Positions 36,214 through 51,200 of a stretch of 64,000 nucleotides of DNA are shown here, piece after piece. Source of the stretch: Apostichopus japonicus (Eukaryota > Echinodermata > Holothuroidea > Aspidochirotida > Stichopodidae). The position numbers and the translations under genes are program-made. The notes under the pieces are model-generated. The model saw only the letters and a program-made list of their open reading frames with translations, ran no database searches and was not told where the DNA came from. The stretch is taken from assembly GCF_037975245.1 (NCBI RefSeq), contig NC_092570.1, forward strand, positions 16,005,918 through 16,069,917. Reading direction: 5' to 3'. Position 1 is the stretch's first letter; every line of letters starts with the position of its first letter.

Positions 36214-39200
36214 GTGAGTGTTCAGGCCAATACCATTTGTCAAGAGTATATGTATAGCATGCCATGAGTTTTTGAAGCACTTGGTATAAGTTTTTCATCT
36301 AATGGCAAATTGCTAAATTTGTTAAGACAGGTTCTCTTCAAGATGTTGGTTTGTTGTTCAAGGCAACCTGATTAACAGAAAACATTCATTGATTGATGTC
36401 GTAATTTATTGATATTATTATCAAATTTAGTTCTATTATTTGAGGATAGATTGGGTTACGAAATGAAAGTGGTTAGATTTTTGACATGTCACTAATTTTT
36501 GACTCATTGTCAAGCTTTATCTAAAGATAACACAAAACCCAAACATCAGCTTTATGGAAAAGCAAAACTTGTCATAACTTGTGTGATTATTTCACTTAAC
36601 AAAATGGTACTGTACCGACAAGAGAAAGAAGATTCTTTAAGCCATCCAGACCAGTGCATAATGGAGGAGAGATTGGGTGACTCAGGGGGTATTACTTTAA
36701 GAATGAGTACTTCAGTTGTATTGGAAACTTAGTGTATAGATAGTACTTTAAGAATGGGTACTTAAGTCATATTGGAAATCTAGTATAGATAGTATATACT
36801 TTAAGAATGAGTACTTAAATCATATTGGAAATCTAGTATCTATAGATACTGTAGTACATGAAGAATGAGTACTTAAGTCATATTGGAAATCCAGTATAGG
36901 AATGAGTACTTAAGTCATATTGGAAATGTAGTATAGATAGTACTTTAAGAATGAGTACTTAAGTCATATTGGAAATGTAGTATAGATAGTACTTTAAGAA
37001 TGGGTACTTAAGTCGATATTGGAAATCTAGTATAGATAGTACTTTAAGAATGAGTACTTAAATCATATTGGAAATCTAGTATCTATAGATACTGTAGTAC
37101 ATGAAGAATGAGTACTTAAGTCATATTGGAAATGTAGTATAGATAGTACCTTAAGAATGAGTACTTAAGTCATATTGGAAATCTAGTATAGGAATGAGTA
37201 CTTAAGTCATATTGGAAATCTAGTATAGATAGTACTTTAAGAATGAGTACTTAAGTCATATTGGAAATGTAGTAGTACTTTAAGAATGAGTTGCTTAAGT
37301 CATATTGGAAATTAGATAGTATATACTTTAAGAATGAGTACTTAAGTCATATTGGATATCTAGTATATATAGTACATTAAGAATGAGTACTTAAGTCATA
37401 TTGGAAATCTAGTATTGAAAGTACTTCAAGAATGAGTACTTGAGTCATATCAGAAATGGGCAGGTCCAAGCTATTTGCACTGTGACGTACGGGACATTTC
37501 AGAGACTTAAATGTGTCTAAAAGTTATAAAAAATCTATTTTCCAGAAACTTTTTCAGGTTTTCACATTTGTTATTGCTGCTTCTTTATTACAAACTCTTG
37601 AAGATTTCTTACACTTGCTTTAATTAGGTCCCATCTTAATTAATGTACAGTGTGACGTACGGGACCAGAGAATTTTGTGTTTTTTTTTGCTAAAGAGCAA
37701 AGCTGAAATCGCTCTGAAATTAGGAGGGCAGTGATCAAGCTGTTATAACTAGTGAATAGCCTTACCTTCCAAGGGCTAAGCTGTAACATATTAGAAAAAA
37801 ATATGAAGCCATTCCAGTTCAGTGATTACACAAATGAAAATTGTCCTGTGACGTACGGGACATGTGACGTACGGGACAATTTGTCCAAATAAAAATTGAC
37901 TATGAAAACTCATATTTTTTTTCCTGAATATACCATAACAAGCTGATTTCTACATAAAAACATTAATTTGGATATGCCAGAACAATGTCATTGGTAATGT
38001 CATGCCATATTTCCTTCTTTCGGGGATCGAAAAGAGCAGTGACTGTACTTGTGAGATCATTCCACTACATAAAACATGGAATGCATAAAGTATAAATCTA
38101 CTCTACACATTCATCAAATACTCATAACATCAATTTTAGCTTTGTTAGACCACAAATGATCCAAGATGCAAGTTTTGGTGCAAAACTGTCTTGATATATA
38201 CTGTACAACACTGTATCATACTCCCCACTATTGACCCTGAAGTTGAAATATGATCCATCATATTCATTACATACCAAAATGTCCACAGTAACGTCCACAT
38301 AATGTCCATTACTATGAAACTAGTACAACAAAGTAAACTCTATAGACCTAATACTGGTTACCAGACCAAATACCCGTAACATCAATTCTAGCTTTGTTAG
38401 ACCACAAATGATTCAAGATGCAAGTTTTGGTGCAAAACTGTTTCGGTATATACAGTACAACACTGTATCATACTCCCCACTATTGACCCTGAAGTTGAAA
38501 TATGATCCATCCCATTCAAAACATACCATAATGTCCACAGTAACGTCCATGTAATGTCCATCTATGAAACTAGTACAACAAAGAAAACTCTATAGACCTA
38601 ATACTGGTTCCCAGACCAAATACTCATAACATCAATTCTAGCTTTGTTAGACCACAAATGATTCAAGATGCAAAGTTTTGGTGCAAAACTGTTTTGGTAT
38701 ATATACTGTACAACACTGTATCATACTCCCCACTACTGACCCTGAAGTTGAAATATGATCCATCCCATTCAAAACATATCAAAATGTCCACAGTAACGTC
38801 CATGTAATGTCCATCTATGAAACTAGTACAACAAAGAAAACTCTATAGACCTAATACTGGTTACCAGACCAAATAGTCATAACATCAATTCTAGCTTTGT
38901 TAGACCACAAATGATTCAAGATGAAAAGTTTTGGTTCAAAACTGTTTTGGTATATTGTATACTGTACAACACTGTGTCATACTCCCCACTATTAACCCTC
39001 AAGTTGAAATATGATCCATCCCATTCAAAACATATCAAAATGTCCACAGTAATGGCAATGTAATGTCCATCTATGAAATTAGTACAACAAAGAAAACTCT
39101 ATAGACCTAATACTGATTATTGAACAAACTCATGAGTGATTGTCCTCTGCAAAAATTGGGCGAGCAAAACTCTACACTTGTAACTAAAAATCTCAATGTT

Positions 39201-42200
39201 TACTATCTAAGTTAAGGACACAAGAACATTGTTGCACAGTCATGATAGTCACACTTCACAATAGGCCTATGAAATGTTGAAAAGCAAACTCAACATTCTT
39301 GAAGTTGTCCTCATTCAATGTCAATGTTGAATAGCATTGTAGATGATTCTGTATCCCACACACACACACAATTTACTTCCCGATAATATATTGGACAACA
39401 CCTGGGCTGTTGGTGGTCATCAGTCAATGGTTTATTTGAAGCCATGTTGTGCTCTTCAGGAATGCAGGGATTATAAGTTGCAACTACCATCTTTCAACAA
39501 AATAAATTTGTAAGCATTGGAAGGTTTCCAGTAGAGGTCCCCATTGGAGCCCATGCATGTTTATCATGTATAAATACAGGGTTTCCCCCACACTATGTCC
39601 CGTACGTCACATTTTGTCCTGTACGTCACATTTTTAATTTTGAGAATTAGATTTGCTGTGAATATTTTTTCAATTTTTTTGGGATGGATTTTGTTGAACA
39701 ATGTTCTTAATTAGAACTTTACAGAATATCACCAAAAAAATATTGTTCGTCAATATCAAAACTTGAAAAAAAGTGCTGAAAATTGTGACGTACGGGACAT
39801 CAGTATTTGGACACTAGCTAATTAGCATATTTAATTGATGAACCCCCAAACGTAATATGTCAAAATTATTGGAAGGAAGGGTGTACAGTATCATGTCCCA
39901 CATAACTTATATTCAATAAGTTCATATTGCTGGCAGGGAAATAGGATTCCAAATGTCCCGTACGTAAACCTGCAATTTGAATTTATGCAAATTAGCCAGC
40001 TGTAATTGTTCGAATAGGCAAAACAATTAAAAAAAATTATGAAAATCTTAAACTTCAATAATTCAGCTTTAACATGACACCACATTTAGGGTGCTTCAGT
40101 AAAGTTTGAAATTTGGCTTCTAGGGATACAATAGGGATCTTCCCTAGGGATCTTCCCTAGGCTTCTAGGGATCTTCCACATTGTTAAGCTTTTAAGCTTT
40201 ATGGAAGACTTCCTCCACTTTGTACTTTTGTGGCAAACAAATAAATAAATAGCTTGGACCTGCCCAAATCTAGTATAGATAGTACTTAAAAACTTAAGTC
40301 AAATTGGAAATCTAGACTATAGATAGTACTTTACGATTGCATACTTAAAGGTGGACATTAAAGAGACATGCACAGTTACTCTAGTATTACTGTACTTGTT
40401 CCCACACCTTAGGGCATTACTTGTTCCCACACCTTAGGGCATTGTACTTAATGTATTCATAGTCTCATTTTGTAATACTTGTACTATAAATGGAAATGGT
40501 AGGTTGTTTATGATTTAGGTATATTTACAAAGGAAGAAAGAAAGTTTGAAAAAAGTTGTGACCAAACCCAAGACAAAAAGGAAGTAAAACTGATTGTTTA
40601 AAAATGTGTTGCCAGGAGTTGAAACATAATGACTACTTAATAGTCATGTGTGTGTAACATGAATGTCAGGAATAAAGATCACTGATTGTAGTATCAAACA
40701 GTTAAAACAGTTAAAGTAAAAAAAGTATACAACATTGCAGGGCTCTACTACACAGCTATACTGTTTACAATGGATGGTTTACTCAGGGGTGGTCTCATGA
40801 GAAGGGAGGTCAGTGACTGGCGGGGTCCAGTCACAGAGGGTGCTCAGTGTTAAAAAAGTTACCCGTGTTCACTCTAGATGTGGTAGAGCGAAAGTGCAGA
40901 GGTTGCGAGCAGACAGGTAAGCGAGGTCACTTATAAATATCCAAGGCTGGTTATTTTTGTGATCGAGAGATTTAGATAAGGTATACTTTATATAAGGCCT
41001 ATATACCCTCTCCTTTAGGTGTGTACATCATAACAACTACTGTAGATGCATACAGTGTTGTGAGGTTTGTACAATGGTGTGTTAACTGTCCCATGAAGGG
41101 TTGTCTGTGGTTATATAAACCACACATATTCAATTTGTACCATGTCAGACTTTGATACCAGCAAACTGAATAACTGATATTGATATTCTATGGTTTAATA
41201 ACTGCAAGTTTAGTGATGTGGATTGACTGAATCAGGGCTGTATATTAATTCTCTGATGTTAATGATGGTGGGTTATCTGTTTGTAAGATTGCACTACAAA
41301 CAAATCAAGGTTATTTGTGTAATATTGTGTTCTAGTGTCACGTGAAATCATACTGTATGCAGAAACTTATAGTACTCTCTGCAGAAGACGAACACTGTCA
41401 CAAGTTTCTGTCTTGTTCTGAGAACTTATAATAATAAACTAAAGATCTGCAAACAGTGTGCACCTATAGAAATGATTAAACTTGAAAATTAATTAAAATG
41501 TTATATAAAAATGTGATTCTAATTCTAATGTGATAAGAATCTGCAAATACCATTCAAAATTTGAAGTTGGGGAAAAATTGAAGCATATTACACCACTTCT
41601 TTTAACTTATTTAAAGCAGAAATCTGTATATTGATGCCACACATAAATCTTGATTTTAAGTGAAAGTTTTTGGGGAAAAAATGAATGCCTTTGTCCAACA
41701 TTCTAACAACCTTGATAGATTATTCCCATGGCATTGAGAATGATATGAATAAAGTAGAGGATAAAAATACATTACTTATTTATTGAAGACTTCAAAAATT
41801 GTCACTAAACCAAGAAGAAAAGGAAGAAAAAACTGATTGTTAAGGAGTTGCCAGGTGTTGAAACTAATTTTAAAGACCATTTAAACATTAATGTGTTGTT
41901 AGTTAGATTTATAACACTTTGTGTATAATATCTCCAATGGTTTAGTTAGAGGCGATGCTAAGGGTATTGGTCAGGGGGCGAGAACGGTCTGTATGGGCGC
42001 TTTCGACACTATCTAAGCGGAGCGCCACCACAGGTTGGCGCGGAGCGTACAGAAATTTTTTGAGTAAGATACTCCATAGATCGCCGAAAATGACCCTTTT
42101 CGGGCCTTGCTAATTTGCAGATAAACGAAGAATAAATAGGTGTTATCACCATTTGTGACAAGTCGAAAGTTTATATGGGTGTTCCGCCGTCAAAGCATTT

Positions 42201-45200
42201 TGTCAGAAAATGACACTGGTCAACAAAATGTGACAAATGTCAATAGGTAGATGAGAGCGCAATAGAAAAGTCAATAATCGCAAATATATAAGTAAAAAGT
42301 GGTAAAAAGCTGAAATGGGTGCCAGCAGTCCATTTGAGTCCATCGGGGGCATCCCCCCCTGACTGTATGGATGCTCCCCCACTGGGTTTAGTCCATCAGC
42401 TACCTTTCAGAAGTACATACATTCAAACCAAATCAGTAAACAATGCACTACTGTACTTGTCACCATTTGCTATGTGATATCATCTCCCACATGTTGACGA
42501 TGTGTTGATTAACGTGCAGCATGCATATGAAGTGTATTAAACAGTCATATATACTATAGTATGCGAAGTAGGAATGATTGTGTCCAAATTAAATTCTTTG
42601 TTTAAAGTGTAAAAAAAATGCAAAAATGCACAGCATTGACGACAAACTTTTAACTCATTTCATTATCTGCTCAATATGTGCTTGCATGGTGGTATCAAAA
42701 AGCATTGCCAAGCAACAATCTCAGGTCCCTACTTCCCCCCCCCCCCTGCACCTTCCTCTCTTTCCCTTTAAACTGAATCAACATTTGAAATGACTACCAA
42801 AGTTACCCGGTTGAATGGTTTTATCACTTATAAAGATTCACAAGCTAATTAAGCTTGCAATGGAGACCTAGGAAAATATAAATGTACAGGTACAGTATGT
42901 GCACAGTTGCCTAATTTGCATATTAAACAGATTATTGTCGTTAAAAGATAAGAACGTGTTGAAGAGCGTTAAAATTGCAGAGTTTCTCATTGTACAAGAT
43001 CTACTGTATTTAAACTTCAATACCAAATTCACAATAGTTAGCCAAACTGAAGTAAATTCAGTTCAATCCACTATTGTGGAAGTATTTACTATTTACCCCT
43101 TTGCTATAGTAGGCCAAACCATACGTTAAGAGTTGTAGGCAATAGTTTCATTACTTATTAAACGAAGCAATTTAACAGTTAAATACTTTGAAAACTATAG
43201 CGCTGGTGATTACTCGTTTGGTATAAGTTTTGCTACATCCGTGATGTCATATTGCATGATTGAATTTCACTACCTGTACAGTCATTAATGAATCAAATTA
43301 TCAACCCTGCTGCACTTTCTCCCCCTCACTCATCTTCTCATCCTCCAGGCCTCAACCACCCTCCCCCCCCACCTCCCCTCTCCCTATCAGCCATATTCCT
43401 TTGCAATCCCTCTCTGCTTTTAATTTCCTCATCAACCACCTCTCAGGGCAGTATATTCTGATTTTACCTCACAGGTGCTACAACAATTCCTTCTCATCCT
43501 CACACGAGAACCGTCTCCCACAAAGCTGCTACTTTCGATAGCACCACCGTAGAAGTAAAGGACGACCATCTTCTGATGAGGGAGGAAGGAGGGGGTAGTG
43601 TGAGGATACCTTTCTACTGGCTGCGAGACAATTGCAGGTATATATCCAGAGATGCCAACCAGTACGATTTTATCGTATTTAGTACTATAAAACAAGTGAA
43701 ATACGATAATACGTTATTGCCTCTTGAAATACGATTTTTCATCTTTCAAAAAAAAAAAAATTAAAGGAAGGGGAATCTCATAGAAACATGTACAAGTAAC
43801 CCCCCAAACCCCAACAAACACGTTGAACAACGAGCCTACATGGGCGGGAAATACGTGGAATCGGCAGCTTTACAATTTTCTCATTAAATGTTAATGAAAA
43901 AGCAAACATTTTACTTGCCAGTCTTACCAGTAAAACATTTTTCTGACATTTTACTGGCCCGGGGCCAACGGGCCAGTGGTAGTGTTGAGTTTTAGTGAAA
44001 ATCTGATTTTTCTCTACAAAATCTGATTTTTTAGGATATTCAGTCTGTTATTTCGTGTCAAGAGGTTGGCATCTCTGTATATCCCCCGAGTCACCCAATC
44101 TCTCCTCCATTATACACTCTGTCTGGATGGCTTAAAGAATCTTCTTTCTCTTGTCGGTACAGGTACCATTTTGTTTAGTAAAATAATCACACAAGTTATG
44201 ACAACGGTTTTGCTTTTCTGTGATATTTTGCTCATAAATTTGCTCAATCTGTACGAAGAGGTCAAAGTTTTGGCAGTAAAAAGATATGTCGTCATGATTG
44301 TGTGATTTTTTTACTGGTACTCAGACAATGATCCCATAAGCAATCGTAGCGTTAGGAAACTGTTTCATAATTTGTATGCGTTAAAGGAATGCATCATGAA
44401 GTTTCAAAACTGGTCAGTGCACACTGCCATAAAATACCTGTTGAAATTAGATTGTGCAAATGATTGCTGGTGTTCCTACGATCAACCTTGAAATGTCTAT
44501 TGTAATTCATATACTTCGGAAACAGTAAAACTTTGACTGGATGCTTGTATGGTTATACGACCGTTTATAAATCCCCCACTAGAGTTTTTATTGCTTTGGG
44601 CCGATGAGGTGCTTAACATTTAGTGTACAGGGTTTAATTGTAAATATCACAGCATCAGGCGCGTAGCCAGGAATTTGCCAAGGGAGGGGCGAAACTGTAG
44701 ATTCGGCATTGCAAACTACTGTATCTAAGCGTAGCGCCACCATGGTTGGTGCGAAGCGTACAAGAAAATTTTGGCTGAAAATGCCTCCCAGATCGCTGGA
44801 AATGTCACTTCCCAGGCCTTGTAAGCTGCATCTTAGCATTTTCTCTTTTGAAAATACTAGCGATATCATAAAAACATTAAAAAATTTTTTTTTAAATATG
44901 CTCAAGGGGGGGCCTGCCCCCTTCGCCCCCCCCCCTTGGCTACGTGCCTGCACAGCAATTTTCTTTCATCTTTTTCCTTCTGATTATTTGGCAGTCTTTC
45001 ATAGTTTTGACAGGACCAGGGACCATGTGAGGGACATCCCACTTGAAAATTTGAAAGTGGAAGACCACAGAACGACTGTATATAATCTTGAAAATTGGTC
45101 ACTTGAATTAGTTGTGAAGAGTGTGCCCTTGATCATTTTGAAGATATTTGAGTTTTTGTACGATACATAACATGTCAAGTCAACCCTGGAAATATTTTAC

Positions 45201-48200
45201 TGTGCAAATCTAGGACGTAGTAAGATTAATACTCATGTACTTTGTGTTTCACTGTGGCTGGCCTGAGCGGAACTAATAAAGGCACAGAGCCTTTGCAAAA
45301 AGGAAGTGGACATATATGTATATATAGCAAGCTGGTTTGGAGAGTGTTTTACAGTTTTGAGTAGTATAGTCACAGCTAGTGGAGTAACAGTCACGGTTTC
45401 GATTAGCAGTCACATATTACAGTAACAGTCACAGTTTTGAGTAATAATCACGGTGTAGAGTTAAAGTCACGTTTTCAAGTAACAGTCACGGTTTCGGGTA
45501 ACAGACATGGTTTCAAGTAACAGACATGGTTTCGAGTAACTGTCACAGTTTTGAGTAATAGTCACGGTTTAGAGTAACAGTCACTGTTTCAAGTAACCGT
45601 CACATTTTTCGAGTAACAGTCACAGTTCGAGTAACAGACATTGTTTCGAGTAACTGTAACAGTTTTGAGTAATAGTCACGGTGTAGAGAAGCAGTCGAGG
45701 CTTCAAGTAACAGTCACGGTTTCGAGTAACAGACACGTTTTCGAGTAACTGTCACAGTTTTGAGTAATAGTCATGGTGTAGAGTAGCAGTCACGGCTTCA
45801 AGTAACAGTAACGTTTTCGAGTAACAGTCATGGTTTCTAGTAACAGTCACGGTTTCGAGTAACAGACACGGTTTCTAGTAACAGTCACGGTTTCGAGTAA
45901 CAGACACGGTTACGAGTAAAAGTCACTGTTCTGAGTAATAGTCACATGGTTTAGAGAGTCAGAATCTACCTGTCCACAGAAATTGATGGTTTAGAGAATC
46001 CGAAGAGTAGACTGGCATCTAAAAAGGAAACGTAATCATCACAACTAGCCACCTTAACTAACTCAACATGAACTTGTTCAGTGATCATACAAACAACCGT
46101 CACCTAACATATTACAAGAAGTGTCAGTAGTCCTATATCTGAAAGTTGAGTCCTGTACAGATTGAGATACTAAAGAAAACTGTTCAGTTAAGTTACCAGG
46201 AAAAGTATAATTGTTAATTTAGCCCATGGATATTGCACCATAATGATGAACTAAGGCCCAAAAGTTTGAAAGATTTGCCAATTAATTGGATAGATAAAAA
46301 AAGAAAAAATTAATAAAGTAAGAAAGAGGGCTTGGATATATAGCTAGTGGCTATACAGAGCTGAACTTGTTCTCTTTATCAATCTTGTCTCTTTATTACT
46401 ATTTTCATCTCTCCTCAGATGTTCCTCCTGCTTCCATCATGACACCAATCAAATCCTCCACAACATTGTAGATTTAAATCTGGATATTAAACCAACTGAT
46501 GTTCAATCTGACCACTGTGAGGTAACCATCACTTGTAAGTAACAAATAATTTAAACAACACCCGTAATCTCTAACATTTTCATTTATACTTTGGAAACAA
46601 TGTTGAAGAATGTTTTAAATTTTACTGCATATATATACAATACAGGTTTAAATATTAATAAAGTGCTCAAATTGTTGGTAATATTCTGTCTGCCATCAGA
46701 GGGAGGAGGGAAGAGGCAGTTCCCCTTGCATTTTTTTTTTCTAGGGGAACTAAAGCCCCTCAGTAGTATATACTTTATTTTATAAAGCGTAAAATCCACA
46801 AAAGTGCTCTAAAACGCTATGTAACAGTATATAAAAAAATATATGACACAAAATATGTAGTAAAGCTGCAGACTAAAATACAATATAAATGAGTATGAAA
46901 AATAAAAAGCATGCACCTTTGAGTGTGTTGGAGTACTGCACATGAATAGAATTGAATACCCAGTTTATATATTGCAGTAATGCTGTCTAAATAGGTAGGT
47001 TTTCAGCTTTGACTTGAATGTTGTAAGACTAGAAACAGTTCTGAGTTCAGAACACATGGTTGTGGCTATGGTGTTTTATATGCAATGGTTGCTTGTGAGA
47101 ATGAGAATAGTGAAAGAAACATATAGAGAGAGAGAGAGGGGAAATCTGCAACTCTGCTGTTGAGTTTGGAAAAGTGATAAGTTGATAACCTTGAAAAGGA
47201 TCATATACCCTGCAAAATAGATGATTATTTTGGTACCTAGGACATTCCAAGTTACAGTTTTTAATATTCCGACCAGGAAGTTTGTTTGAAATTTTTGGTT
47301 CCCTGGATATCATTGATAAACTTTGTTGTAGGAATGGAAAGTTTCAGTTTAAAGAGGTCATGGTCTTGTTTTGCTGGCAAGGGCAAATCAAAGTAAGGAC
47401 TAAAAAAAAGCAAAATGTGAGAGTTTTTGGATGAAACTCTTCCAACTTTAGAGCTGTTAAATAGTTAACTACTGTAACTATGAAATAACTATAAAAAATA
47501 AAATAAATTCAGAGTTCATTTTTTGGGGCTAAAAAATGTTATCCGCTCCTCAATGTATTCAAGTAGAATATATATGGGGTTTCCCTGGTTATAATTACTC
47601 ATTTTCTTCTTATGTGAGCATGCAGCTAGGTGGATCTACAAAGTTTCAAATAATGCCCTGGTATTAAGGTAGTTAATACTGTCAAAGAAATGTGGTGGAA
47701 ATACTGTAGTCATTCAAAAGAACTCTATTATGCCCTCTAGGCGCTCCAATCTGAGGACAGAATCAACTTCGCCTTTCCGTTCAATACTTGGAGATTATAA
47801 TTTCAAATCTGGTATGATTTACATGTAGGTACCCTTCAAAATAATTTCTTCTCGCAAGGACGGTTCGGGCAAAGTGGGGGGGGGGGAAGGGACCGGGGGG
47901 AGAGGGAAACTCCCAGGCGGCAACAACTTGTTCTCCCCATTTTCCGGTAACACTTTATAAGCATCTATGTCGTTGATAAGACTCATTCGTACCGTACTTT
48001 CTACGCTTTACAATTCAGGGGATGATTGTCACAAGACGGTGTTCTCCAACTCATGGCTGAGAGAGTATTTTCCCGGTGCAGCTGACAACGCCATGACTGG
48101 TGAACAGGATATTTATCGAACCCTTTGGCAGGGAAATTACTTTAATATGCCTTCCTTTGAACTAGTCGACCTTCAAAATGACAGACCAACGCTGAAGAAA

Positions 48201-51200
48201 TTCCTGCAGACGCTGCATGAGTATGGGGTGGCCCTGATAGGTGGAGTTGACACTTCATCAGAAGCTCACGCTGTAAGTATGTGACAAGTCTTGTATGTAT
48301 GTGTGTGTGCGTTTGTTTTGTATTCTGACCGAGGACTTGAACAAAAGAATTCCAGGTCCTCGGTTGTGATTTCTAAAGAATCACCACGTCCTCGGAAGAA
48401 TTCTATTGTATGGGGTATTGTTAAGGTTAGGGTACGTGGATTTGAACAATGGAAAATACAATGGGGTCCTCGGTTGGAATGAAACACAAACATGTGTGTA
48501 CGTGTGTATGTGTGTGTGCGTGTATGTGTCTGTTTGTGTATACTGAGCTCCATGTTCATTAAAACTGGTGTAAAGTTTGTATCACAGGCGATTACCCATC
48601 ATACTTTGGGGCATGAGAGAGGGAGCCAGAAGAACAGAAGCTGACTAAAGAGAAGCCATCTTTAATGCCAATTGTATAGGATAGCCATTCACAAGAAAGA
48701 GAAAAAAAACTCACCCATATCTATTCACATATTTAGTAGGATAAATTATAGCGCTTCTTTATTTTGTGTCTCATACTGAATTCTAAGTACCGTATTGGCG
48801 ATAATCTACTATGAAAAATCACTGACTGTCCTATAGATGTGTTGTTTCATGCAAAATTCATGAAGAACATTTAAAGCAACCTGTTCTGGGACTGTCACAT
48901 TCTTATTTCCTCTCTCTTTTTTGTGGGAGGATTTCTTCAAAGAATTAAAAGAATTAAGCACACTAAGTTGCTTGATTGATTCAGTTTACTTCATTATTAC
49001 ATGACAATCCAAACGATGATAAGCTAAAGATTGGATGTGGCAAAAATACCTGCGTCTATATGTTAAATGATCTGATAAGTATAATCTTCCCGGTATTTAG
49101 CTAAACGTGACATTTGATAATTGAGGAAATTTGCTTTTGCGTGTGGTTTGAAATGTATTTGATTAGAAATATTAGGTAAACTTGTTGTCAGGTAAATAGG
49201 CTATCCTTTTGGTTTAGAAGGTCATCAGTTTTGAGGCAAATCTTTCCAGCTGCATGTTGCCTAGTAACTGATTTGCCTTACTGTTTGCAACATTTGTGAT
49301 CTAAAGGCTGGCTTTGGTAATGCCGTCTCCTTTTCTACAACCTCTTCATAGTATCGGTAGTGGTTGGGCTGGATTGGGAGGATGCTTGGGACTGAAGGAC
49401 ACTATGAATGTGTGACTGTAGGTCCATTTCAATAACACCTTTACTTAGGTAGAAAAAATTCATCGATAAGCCCCGTTATATGATCACTAAAAAGCAACAA
49501 CATACTGTACTCTTAACAGAATTATTAATTTTTTCTTCAGAATGTTGCAAAGCTGGTGGCCGGAGGGATCCAGTCTACATTTTACCATCCCGAGGTCTGT
49601 GTGGCTAGCCCTGGATTAGATATAGCCGATACAGCCTACACAAATCTGGCCATCCCTCTACATACTGATACCAGCTACTTTAGTCCACCTTGTCGGTAAG
49701 CTTATTCGTCTGAGTTTTTCCAGCTGCCAAAAGTGTTAGGAACTTTCTCAGAACGGGATTCGAGCCTTCGGTCTCAGAAATTACGAGTTCTCCGCTCTAA
49801 CGGCAGTCAGAGACCCCGATGACCCTCAACAAAGAAATGTCTGAACATGGGGTCAAGGGTCAAATGTCATGTCATGAACTGCTAATATTTTGGGATATAG
49901 TACCTAGTGTGCGAGTCACCGGTTTAAATCCAACCTATTTTTATTTTTCATATTTTTTTACATTCAAAGTTTGTTAACAGTTTCCAAATTCAATTTCTGT
50001 TGTTAATTTTTATAATTGCATGGTTTTTTTTTTTAAGTGGGACATGTATCCAAGATTCAGCTTGGTTCTGCTCCTGTGTGTAGGTTACTGTCAGTGTTGC
50101 ACAAACGTTTAAACATTAGTTAAAACATGAATGTATCAAACTTCAAACATATAAATTGCTGTAGCTGAAACATATTTCACTAAGAGCACCAGAAGTTACC
50201 GTGGAAACATTATTTCAACTCTTCTCAATTTCCATTACCTTCCATAAAGATTCCATTTGGTTTTTTTTTGGGGGGGGGGTGTAGGGGGGGGATAATCTGC
50301 ATTCTACTCATCAAAATGGTCTCTCTAGTGTTGTATGTGCTTATTTTGCAGTGGCATGACACTTCAAATAACAGAAAGGTCTGGGAATGGAGGTAGAACG
50401 GTCATTTCAGATGGCTTCTACGCCCTGGAGAGGCTGAGATTTAGCCAACCAGAATATTTTCAACTTCTCTGTGACACATCGATAACGGCTCATTACTTGG
50501 ACGATGAAAGGGACATGAGAAACTGCGAACCTGTCGTGAAAATGAACTCGAATACCAAACAGGTTGAACGACTAAGGTAAAAGCTGCACTTTTTCAATTT
50601 GTTGTAAATGTCCTAGCAACGTACCTTGATGGCGGCAAATTGTATTCTTAAAGGTTTCAAGTACCATGAGAAGGAGGTTCATAACTTTGCTAGTGTCAAG
50701 ACTCAAATTCAAGTGCTGAAAGAGAGGAAAATTTTAAGTTTTGAATGTGAATTAAAAGTTGTTATTATTTAATTTATTAGATTCTACAGAACTTTTGTTG
50801 ACACGATTTTAGTATGATAAATTCTAACAGCAGTCTAATGGGCAGAGGTTTGATGCTATTCCGTAGTAACATCCTACTATATTAGCTGCAATTATACAAC
50901 ACCTAATTATATTCCGGCCATTTGATTGGTCAATTGCTCGTCGATTGCATGCAAAATCCGCTCTATTGCACTCTATGAAATAGAACCATGTGTTATACTT
51001 TTTTGATAGCACTTTTTTCAATGGTAAGAGAGCAGAGAAACCTGTCTGTACAAAACAATCTGTTGCATGAGTGCATTTTACATCCAATTATATCCAAATT
51101 TGAAGGTGTTGTATAAAACAAATAATGAATGGTTTCCATTCGTGCAATAGTGCAAATATTTCATTCGTTGAAAGATGTCATTTGTTCCATTCAACTCGGC

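Noticed and set aside
36690-37457. Possible repeat-spacer array at the 49-bp repeats
   Set aside because: Continuous tandem units with no unique spacers.
43576-43764. ATG at 43576 as TMLHE start and read-through into the intron
   Set aside because: Conserved residues lie upstream of it in the same exon and the exon has a good acceptor. Past 43637 the frame runs into a MITE.
47967-48018. ATG at 47967 as start of a separate oxygenase gene
   Set aside because: An acceptor at 48016-48018 and continued family homology on both sides show that this is an internal exon of the TMLHE-like gene; the ATG is intronic.
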